Shown here in pieces: positions 1-4,934 of a DNA stretch of 6,305 nt. The translations under genes were made by a program, and so were the position numbers. Where the stretch lies: positions 1 through 6,305 of the forward strand of contig CADAXH010000176.1 in NCBI GenBank assembly GCA_902791785.1. The letters run 5' to 3'. The stretch is from an uncultured Ruminococcus sp. (GTDB taxonomy: Bacteria; Bacillota; Clostridia; Oscillospirales; CAG-272). Every line of letters starts with the position of its first letter. The stretch's first letter is position 1. Below the pieces are notes generated by a model. The model was not told the origin of the DNA. It did no database searches and was given only the letters and a program-made list of their open reading frames with translations.

Positions 1-61
1 CTTGAATAGTTATATATATAATGGAAGAGTCCACACAGTATGATTTAATGTGGCGCTGAAT

Positions 62-90
62 TTGACAGTGTGTCTATTATGTGGTAAAAT
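62..90 (+). promoter_or_regulatory. Strong housekeeping (sigma-A type) promoter
   Basis: A perfect -35 box TTGACA (62-67) is followed after exactly 17 bases by TAAAAT (85-90), one mismatch from the consensus -10. Transcription would begin near 97, giving a leader of about 46 bases before the start codon at 143. Because this promoter lies inside the open frame that begins at the ATG at 50, it argues that the ATG at 143 is the real start. It probably serves both the four-helix membrane protein and the diguanylate cyclase behind it. Confidence 0.8.
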
Positions 91-124
91 ATTCAAAATG
101 CAAAGACGAATCTTTGCAAAATAT

Positions 125-132
125 AAGGAAAG
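125..132 (+). promoter_or_regulatory. Ribosome binding site deciding the start at 143
   Basis: The purine-rich stretch AAGGAAAG ends ten bases before the ATG at 143. No comparable site precedes the in-frame ATG at 50, so 143 is preferred. Confidence 0.6.
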
Positions 133-142
133 AAGAATTGAT

Positions 143-607
143 ATGAAAAAATACCTGACACTTCACAATGCTGTCAAGTGCTGCGCAGTGGTACTTGGCC
201 TTGTAGCATTCTTTCTGATGTTTGCTAAACAATTGTATGTAGAACTGCTTGGAAACAGGGCGTATATTTCTTTTGGGGATGCGCTCTTCGGCTCCGGTAA
301 TGCAAAGGGAGCTGTTCTCGCTTTCTTCGGCTATCTGTTTGTTTTGATAGCTGTGGGCGCTCTGGCAGTCTCAGTTTTTGCAAAGTTCGACGACAAAATT
401 GCCAAGATACTTCCGATTGCAGTTGCTTGTCTGTTTCTGATTGGTGCACTCTTTATTTTGCTTGAAGCAGCAGTTTACAATGGTGCAAACGAGATTAAAG
501 CAGCTCACCTGACTGCAGGACCTGTTTTTGCCGGAATACTTGCTATCATTTCCGGATGCGGAGTGGGAGCTACACTGGTACTCAAGGACAAGAGCCTTGC
601 AAAATAA
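143..607 (+). CDS. Hypothetical four-helix integral membrane protein (154 aa)
   Basis: I do not recognise this protein. It begins MKKYLTLHNAVKCC and contains four hydrophobic segments at roughly residues 13-29, 55-79, 88-110 and 124-146, joined by short loops, with a lysine-bearing tail (KDKSLAK). That predicts a small polytopic inner-membrane protein with both ends on the same side. No catalytic or metal-binding motif is evident; the cysteines (13, 14, 96, 139) lie in or near membrane segments and are not arranged as a known motif. The start is chosen at 143 because of the ribosome binding site just upstream and because a strong promoter overlaps the longer open frame that begins at 50. It ends with TAA. 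It is followed, without a terminator, by the diguanylate cyclase gene 69 bases later, so the two are probably co-transcribed. A role linked to the cyclase's sensing is possible but is only inferred from position. Confidence 0.75.
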   Translation: MKKYLTLHNAVKCCAVVLGLVAFFLMFAKQLYVELLGNRAYISFGDALFGSGNAKGAVLAFFGYLFVLIAVGALAVSVFAKFDDKIAKILPIAVACLFLIGALFILLEAAVYNGANEIKAAHLTAGPVFAGILAIISGCGVGATLVLKDKSLAK

Positions 608-663
608 GCACTGCGAATCATATTCAACTTATTAATCAAACGAATCAATACATAATCATATGG

Positions 664-670
664 AAAGGAG
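664..670 (+). promoter_or_regulatory. Ribosome binding site for a TTG start at 677
   Basis: AAAGGAG lies six bases before the TTG at 677. This strong site is the reason to accept a non-ATG start for the diguanylate cyclase frame; the next ATG in frame (codon 21, inside the first hydrophobic helix) has no such site. Confidence 0.7.
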
Positions 671-676
671 CAGAAA

Positions 677-1135
677 TTGAAGGAATACCTGTTACAGAAC
701 TGGGCACAGATACTCATTTTGATAGCATTTGTCATAATGCTCAAAACAACTGTGTTCCTGGAACGCAAAGTTGTCAAAAAAATGTATATACTTATTGCCG
801 TTATTTTTGCTCTTTCCATTGTTGTTTTTGTTGAATTCAGACTAGAAGAGGAAGGCGGATATTCCGACTGGCGAATCCTGATGATGGCAATCAGGTACAG
901 TGCCACGCCTTTTATAATTGCGCATATTCTGTTTACGCTTGTCAAAAAACTCAGATGGTTCATATACATTCCTGCCATAGCACTGGCGGTTCTGGACATT
1001 GTGTCCATATTTACCGGAATTGTGTTCAGCATTGACGAAACCAATTCGTTCCACAGAGGTCCTCTCGGATACCTTCCTTTCTTAGTTGCAGGAGTTTATG
1101 GTGCAGTTCTGATTGTGCTACTTATAAAACGCTGA
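677..1135 (+). CDS. N-terminal membrane half of the interrupted diguanylate cyclase (152 aa)
   Basis: This is the part that would be made if the TGA terminates translation. It starts at a TTG preceded by AAAGGAG and contains five hydrophobic segments with a short acidic loop (EEEGG, residues 57-61) between helices 2 and 3. It ends in LLIKR followed by TGA. On its own it has no enzymatic domain and would be an orphan membrane sensor fragment. The layout of several helices directly ahead of a GGDEF domain is that of 7TM-type sensory cyclases, but the exact sensor family cannot be named from the sequence alone and no ligand can be proposed. Confidence 0.6.
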   Translation: MKEYLLQNWAQILILIAFVIMLKTTVFLERKVVKKMYILIAVIFALSIVVFVEFRLEEEGGYSDWRILMMAIRYSATPFIIAHILFTLVKKLRWFIYIPAIALAVLDIVSIFTGIVFSIDETNSFHRGPLGYLPFLVAGVYGAVLIVLLIKR

Positions 1136-1171
1136 AACAAGCAGACATCCGAAATTGTTCCGATAGTTTTT

Positions 1172-1753
1172 TTGAGCGGAGCTCTTGCTTCCGGTGTTAT
1201 TCTGCCATTTGTTTTCGGAAAAGCATATTCACAGATATTCTGTACTACAATTTCCATAGCACTGTTTGTTTATTACGTATTCTCGCTTTTCCAGCTTACA
1301 AAGAAGGATTCGTTAACGGGGCTGTTGAATCGTCAGGCGTACTATGCTGATGTCGCCACAGACACAAACGAAATCACTGCCATAGTTTCCATAGACATGA
1401 ATGGTCTGAAAAAAACAAATGATACTCTTGGACATGCTGCAGGAGACGAAGCTCTTGTCACACTGTCGCTGTGCTTTATCCGCGCTGCGAGAAGCAAACA
1501 GGTGGCTTACCGAGTCGGCGGTGACGAATTCGTAATTGTATGCAGACAGACTTCGCACAATGAAGTGATTCAGCTGGTTGAAAGAATACACAAGTATGTT
1601 TCTGAAACAAAATACAGCTGCTCGGTAGGGTACAGTTACGATCCCGACAACAGCAAGACGGTTGACGTCATGCTCAAAGAGTCAGATGAGATGATGTATG
1701 CCGAAAAAGCATCGTATTATCTTGCAAAAAAGAAAGCGCAGACAAACAATTAA
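1172..1753 (+). CDS. C-terminal GGDEF domain half of the interrupted diguanylate cyclase
   Basis: Numbering follows the full frame from 677. After two hydrophobic helices (about 160-180 and 187-206) comes a complete GGDEF domain: DSLTGLLNR (211-219), the metal-ligand aspartate D240 in IDMNGLKKTND, GHAAGDEA (252-259), the active-site loop RVGGDEF (279-285), a serine/glycine strand CSVGYSY and the closing SDEMMYAEK (336-344). All hallmarks of an active diguanylate cyclase are present. The allosteric inhibitory site, normally RxxD ahead of the active loop, reads RSKQ (272-275), so product feedback through this site is probably lost. Independent translation would need the TTG at 1172, which lacks a ribosome binding site; the coding frame really extends upstream to the TGA at 1133. 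A terminator follows 20 bases after the stop. Diguanylate cyclase identity is very secure; expression as a separate protein is doubtful. Confidence 0.8.
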   Translation: MSGALASGVILPFVFGKAYSQIFCTTISIALFVYYVFSLFQLTKKDSLTGLLNRQAYYADVATDTNEITAIVSIDMNGLKKTNDTLGHAAGDEALVTLSLCFIRAARSKQVAYRVGGDEFVIVCRQTSHNEVIQLVERIHKYVSETKYSCSVGYSYDPDNSKTVDVMLKESDEMMYAEKASYYLAKKKAQTNN

Positions 1754-1773
1754 ATGATTAAAGTCAATGATTC

Positions 1774-1805
1774 AAAAACCTCTTGTCCAAAATAAGAGGT
1801 TTTTT
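1774..1805 (+). terminator. Intrinsic terminator after the diguanylate cyclase
   Basis: AAAAACCTCTT (1774-1784) pairs perfectly with AAGAGGTTTTT (1794-1804) around a nine-base loop, and the right arm runs into six T's (1800-1805). The matching A-run on the left means it could also stop transcription from the opposite direction. It separates the cyclase unit from the transporter operon. Confidence 0.88.
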
Positions 1806-1894
1806 GCATTTATGCAGAAAAACAGCGAATAATGTGCATAAAAATTCGAAAATAAACAAAAAAAGATGTTTAAATGTGCAGAAATATAAAAAAA

Positions 1895-1917
1895 TTGGAT
1901 GAATAAAGTATTATAAT
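1895..1917 (+). promoter_or_regulatory. Probable promoter of the solute-binding protein gene
   Basis: A perfect -10 box TATAAT lies at 1912-1917, 65 bases before the start codon at 1982 and just after a terminator, where a promoter is required. The -35 is poor: TTGGAT (1895-1900) is only 11 bases upstream, and the properly spaced position is an A-tract. Runs of A at 1857-1864 and 1888-1894 could act as an UP-like element. The rest of the 228-bp gap 1754-1981 holds the terminator, this promoter, an inverted repeat and the ribosome binding site. Confidence 0.5.
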
Positions 1918-1932
1918 CCCCTTATTCTAAAT

Positions 1933-1952
1933 TAAAACGTGATACCGTTTTA
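1933..1952. promoter_or_regulatory. Perfect inverted repeat in the leader of the binding-protein gene
   Basis: TAAAACG (1933-1939) and CGTTTTA (1946-1952) are perfect complements around the six-base centre TGATAC. It begins about ten bases after the expected transcription start, the classic place for a repressor operator; the CG-flanked symmetry recalls LacI/GalR-type operators, though that family assignment is only inference. It could instead be a small hairpin in the mRNA leader. It has no T-tract after it and is not a terminator. Confidence 0.5.
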
Positions 1953-1968
1953 GCTAGATAAAACACAT

Positions 1969-1973
1969 GGAGG
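1969..1973 (+). promoter_or_regulatory. Ribosome binding site deciding the start at 1982
   Basis: GGAGG lies eight bases before the ATG at 1982. It overlaps the in-frame ATG at 1967, so 1967 cannot be the real start, and translation from 1982 gives a textbook lipoprotein signal. Confidence 0.85.
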
Positions 1974-1981
1974 TTATTAAT

Positions 1982-4657
1982 ATGAAAAAATTAATTTGCG
2001 TATTAATGGCAGTTGCTATGTTGGTTTCAGTTTTGCTCCTCGCTTCATGTAATGGAAAAAAGGGCGACGAAACTACCGCATCTACTACAACTGAGACAAC
2101 AGCTTCCACAACAGCTGATGATAAGCCTCAGGAAGTAGATTGGGACGGTTCTTATATTGACGAAGACGATTTTAAAGCTTACGTTAAGAAAGACCTTGCA
2201 GATGTCATTGATTCAATGGTCGGACAGGCTACAGCTGAACAGGTTACAGCTATCAACGCTGCAAAGACAGCTGGCGAAAAAGCTATCGACGACGCACAGA
2301 CAGTTTCACAGGTAGAAACAGCATATCAGAATGCTTACAAGGCAGTTCTTGATTGCGTTCCACTTTACAGTGGACTTGTTTCTTACGTTGGTGAGAGCCA
2401 GGATGAAAAGACAAACATGCTCGGTATTCTTGAAAGATATGCTGTAAGTCTTGGAATCACAGGTCTTTCACTTTTTGAAAACGGCGGCTATGTAATGTAT
2501 AACCCGCGTATCACTCTGGGAACAGAAACATACATAGTTGGTTACGGATTTGGTCTCTTGGCAGAAGGAGCTATAACAGCTGATCTCGATTATGAGACAA
2601 ATCCTGCATGGAAGAGATATCTCCACACTTTTGAAGCCAGTGATCCGGGAACACTCAATTACTGGAATGATCAGGGCGCACAGGTAGGCGATCTCTTTGG
2701 CTATGTTGGAGCAGCATTCTTCACAAACTTCATGAATGAAACAAAAGACGGTTATGACTGGGTTCCTGAACTCGCTAAAGAAAAACCGGTTGCTGTAAAT
2801 GATGATGACGGCGACGGCGTCTGCACAACTTGGAGATTTGAAGTCAGAACAGGTGCTGATGGTCTTAAGTATTCTACAGCTTCTACAATTGAAAGCAGAG
2901 CTGCATTCAATAATAGAGAAGTTGCTCTTGAAGACTATGAATACACATTCAAGATGATGCTCACACAGGCTAATGGTCTCTACAGAGGATCAGAACTTGC
3001 TAATACAAAGACCGGTGCTATTGCAGGTACAAAGGATTACTATGCTGCATCAGCTACTGGATTTAATGAAGAAGCATGGAAAAAAGTTGGAATCAAAACA
3101 TATGTTGAAGACGGAAAGAATTACTTTGAAGTAACATTCGCATCTGCTACAACAGCATTCTACTGCATGTACTACATCGCTTCAGGTCTGTATATGCCGC
3201 TTCCTCAGGAATTTGTTGAACTCGTAGGAATTGAGAATCTCTTTGGATTCAACCTCGATGCAACAGAGACTCCTCTTGACAACTCTCTTGTACTTGGACC
3301 ATATATGCTCGAGACATACGATGCTGACCAGCAGATCGTATACAAAAAGAATCCGAATTATGTCTTTGCAGATACAAAATATGCTGTACAGGGCATTCAC
3401 ATTAAGATTTTCCCGGCTGCTACAACAGATGAAACAGCAGGAATCAAAGAATTCCTCGTTGATCATTTCGACTCAACAGGCATTCCTCAGACATATCTTG
3501 AAGAATACAGAAACGATCCTAGAACAAGAAAGACAACAGGTGACTCTGTATTTAAACTCAACGTTAATGCCTTTGTAAAAGGAATCAGTCTTGCTATCGA
3601 CAGACTCTCATTTGCTAACGCAAGAGGTTCTATCCCTTCAGTAGATTACCTTTCATCCAACTATATGTCAGATCCTGAAAACGGTATTTCTTACTATGTC
3701 ACAGAGGCTCACAAGAAGGCAGTTGAAGCACTTCTTGAAGACACAGACGGTTACGGTTATTCACTTGAGCTTGCCCGTGACTACTTCAGACTTGCTATGA
3801 CAGAACTTGAAGCTGAAGGCGCTTACACTCCTGGCACAGAAGGCAATCCGACAAAGATTTCTATTGAAATTGCTTGGCAGTATCCTCAGCATGAGCAGAA
3901 CTACCACAATGAAATCAAGAATTTCATTGAAACCGCTTTCAATGATAACTCTGTAACAGGCGGCAAATATGAACTCGAAGTAACATTCTGGGTTGGAACA
4001 TCATGGGATAAAGTTTACTATGACAAACTCATGGTTGGTCAGTATGATATCGGTTTCGGTTCTATTTCCGGTAACCCTCTCGATCCTCTCGGATTCCTCA
4101 ATGTTCTTTCAAGCGATCAGGACATCTCACAGAACTTCACACTTAACTGGGGTTCAGACACAAACGATCCTGATGTTTACCCGATAGTTTACAGAGGTGC
4201 TCGCTACTCATTTGATGCTCTTTACAAAGCAGCTATGGGACAGGCAATCGTAAACGAAGGCGCAAGCGAAGCTGCAGTTGCAATCGAATACACAAATATC
4301 GTTAAGAACGAAGACGGAACATACACTGGTTCATTCACTCTGACTCCTACACTTAAGGATATCACAACAATTGAAGTAACAGATGTTGTTTGCTGCAACT
4401 ATGAACGTTACTACAATGGTGATGGTGAGTACGCAGAAGAAGCTGTTGAATTCGACTCAGTTATGAAAGACGATGTTTACACAGTAACATTTACTGTTCC
4501 TGCTGCTCTTGTTGCAGATTACATCGACGGTAGCGGCACTTCAGAAGATCCTGAAGGCTTAACAGGATTCGATCTCTATTACACAATCACAATCGATGGT
4601 ACTCCAACTGATACATATTACTCAGTTCAGGACTACTTTGTTTTGGATGCTGAATAA
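1982..4657 (+). CDS. Large peptide-type ABC transporter solute-binding lipoprotein (SBP_bac_5/OppA-like, 891 aa)
   Basis: This is the extracytoplasmic receptor of an oligopeptide/dipeptide-type ABC importer. A lipoprotein signal (MKKLI, hydrophobic core, lipobox LASC with C23 as lipidated residue) is followed by a Thr/Ser-rich linker (about 30-45) expected to tether it outside the membrane. A helical segment at about 58-125 resembles FIVAR-like surface-protein bundles. Canonical family motifs then appear: DPGTLNYW (221-228), a W-P-x-LA-like stretch YDWVPELA (258-265), TWRFEVRTG (283-291) with EDYEYTFK (317-324), GPYMLETY (439-446), KNPNY (456-460), VKGISLAIDR (532-541), YLSSNYMSD (556-564) and YDIGFGSISGNPLDP (688-702). 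The last 120-130 residues are beta-rich and Ig-like, beyond the usual family end. At 891 residues it is far longer than the typical 500-600. The permease genes downstream support the role. The ligand cannot be told; peptide is the default, but family members also bind sugars or metals. Confidence 0.88.
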   Translation: MKKLICVLMAVAMLVSVLLLASCNGKKGDETTASTTTETTASTTADDKPQEVDWDGSYIDEDDFKAYVKKDLADVIDSMVGQATAEQVTAINAAKTAGEKAIDDAQTVSQVETAYQNAYKAVLDCVPLYSGLVSYVGESQDEKTNMLGILERYAVSLGITGLSLFENGGYVMYNPRITLGTETYIVGYGFGLLAEGAITADLDYETNPAWKRYLHTFEASDPGTLNYWNDQGAQVGDLFGYVGAAFFTNFMNETKDGYDWVPELAKEKPVAVNDDDGDGVCTTWRFEVRTGADGLKYSTASTIESRAAFNNREVALEDYEYTFKMMLTQANGLYRGSELANTKTGAIAGTKDYYAASATGFNEEAWKKVGIKTYVEDGKNYFEVTFASATTAFYCMYYIASGLYMPLPQEFVELVGIENLFGFNLDATETPLDNSLVLGPYMLETYDADQQIVYKKNPNYVFADTKYAVQGIHIKIFPAATTDETAGIKEFLVDHFDSTGIPQTYLEEYRNDPRTRKTTGDSVFKLNVNAFVKGISLAIDRLSFANARGSIPSVDYLSSNYMSDPENGISYYVTEAHKKAVEALLEDTDGYGYSLELARDYFRLAMTELEAEGAYTPGTEGNPTKISIEIAWQYPQHEQNYHNEIKNFIETAFNDNSVTGGKYELEVTFWVGTSWDKVYYDKLMVGQYDIGFGSISGNPLDPLGFLNVLSSDQDISQNFTLNWGSDTNDPDVYPIVYRGARYSFDALYKAAMGQAIVNEGASEAAVAIEYTNIVKNEDGTYTGSFTLTPTLKDITTIEVTDVVCCNYERYYNGDGEYAEEAVEFDSVMKDDVYTVTFTVPAALVADYIDGSGTSEDPEGLTGFDLYYTITIDGTPTDTYYSVQDYFVLDAE

Positions 4658-4701
4658 TTCATTTGGCTTGCGAAACAATTGATTAGTTGATTTTACCGAA
4701 T

Positions 4702-4729
4702 CATCTCCCACCATTTCTGGTGGGAGATG
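4702..4729 (+). other. Perfect 12-bp stem-loop between binding protein and permease genes
   Basis: CATCTCCCACCA (4702-4713) pairs with TGGTGGGAGATG (4718-4729) around a TTTC loop. It lies 44 bases after the binding-protein stop. Neither side has the T-run needed for an efficient intrinsic terminator, so it is more likely a partial attenuator or a 3'-end stabilising structure that leaves more binding-protein message than permease message, as is known for many importer operons. It could still be a weak or factor-assisted terminator. Confidence 0.75.
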
Positions 4730-4763
4730 TATCGGCATATTTTGGTATGATTCATATTTGCAT

Positions 4764-4832
4764 TTTTGCCTGTTTTACAAGACTTGCCAAATGTAATACG
4801 GTCTTTTTGGCGAGTGTTGCAAATAGGCAAAA
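4764..4832 (+). other. Possible nested two-helix RNA element in the same gap
   Basis: TTTTGCCT (4764-4771) can pair with AGGCAAAA (4825-4832), enclosing a second helix of CTTGCCAAA (4783-4791) with TTTGGCGAG (4806-4814, one G-U pair). A T-rich stretch (4838-4842) follows five bases after the outer helix, so it could act as a weak terminator or attenuator. It matches no riboswitch class I recognise. Helices of this size can arise by chance in A/T-rich DNA. Confidence 0.35.
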
Positions 4833-4848
4833 TATTATTTTTAATATA

Positions 4849-4909
4849 TATAATATCAGTTAAGTATTGAATTATTATAGTTGACGAATTGGGTGTCAAT
4901 TCATACATT
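4849..4909 (+). promoter_or_regulatory. Candidate secondary promoter(s) ahead of the permease genes
   Basis: Two weak candidates are seen. A perfect TATAAT at 4849-4854 sits in a TA-rich run but lacks a recognisable -35. TTGACG (4881-4886), 17 bases, then TACATT (4904-4909) has good spacing but a poor -10 and would start transcription almost at the ribosome binding site. TTGAC (4881-4885) and GTCAA (4895-4899) also form an inverted repeat across the second candidate. If real, these would let the permeases be expressed in part independently of the binding protein. Confidence 0.3.
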
Positions 4910-4916
4910 TCAAGGC

Positions 4917-4925
4917 AAAGGGGGG
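4917..4925 (+). promoter_or_regulatory. Ribosome binding site deciding the start at 4935
   Basis: AAAGGGGGG ends nine bases before the ATG at 4935. An ATG at 4930, five bases earlier, is out of frame and stops after six codons. The longer in-frame TTG at 4881 has no ribosome binding site. Confidence 0.75.
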
Positions 4926-4934
4926 ATAAATGAC

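Larger units (their letters stand above)
677..1753 (+). pseudogene. Membrane-bound GGDEF diguanylate cyclase interrupted by an in-frame TGA
   Basis: Read as one frame, 677-1753 encodes 358 codons with one TGA at codon 153 (1133-1135) and a TAA end. The order is seven predicted transmembrane helices (about residues 9-25, 36-53, 69-88, 94-117, 129-150, 160-180 and 187-206) and then a complete GGDEF domain. Such proteins join two GTP into cyclic di-GMP at the inner membrane under control of the sensory membrane part. The stop falls in the short loop between helices 5 and 6. The 12 codons between the TGA and the first possible later start (TTG at 1172) stay open and lead into helix 6, with no Shine-Dalgarno before that TTG, so this is one gene broken by a nonsense codon, not two genes. 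Alternatives are a sequencing error, natural readthrough, or a truncated but tolerated product. Selenocysteine is not supported, since no convincing stem-loop follows the TGA. Confidence 0.75.

Noticed and set aside
1..57. Upstream TATAAT (17-22), a weak bulged hairpin (28-57) and a possible gene end (CTT GAA TAG at 1-9)
   Set aside because: The -35 region and any preceding gene lie outside the window, and the hairpin has a bulge, a G-U pair and no T-run; too little to call.
50..142. Longer N-terminus of the first membrane protein from the ATG at 50
   Set aside because: The promoter at 62-90 lies inside this stretch and no ribosome binding site precedes 50; the start at 143 has one.
505..1044. 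179-residue open frame on the minus strand
   Set aside because: It lies antisense to the membrane protein and cyclase genes, has no ribosome binding site or domain, and its composition is what antisense of hydrophobic coding DNA gives.
1133..1135. TGA as selenocysteine, or as tryptophan/glycine in a variant genetic code
   Set aside because: No convincing stem-loop follows the TGA, the site is a membrane loop and not a redox centre, and the long intact genes here contain many TGG tryptophans and no internal TGA.
3182..3578. Overlapping open frames on both strands inside the binding-protein gene
   Set aside because: They are shadows of a well-supported coding frame with clear family motifs and have no start signals.
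4693..4908. 71-residue minus-strand open frame in the intergenic gap
   Set aside because: It spans the perfect hairpin and TA-rich DNA, has no convincing ribosome binding site or recognisable protein features, and looks like chance.
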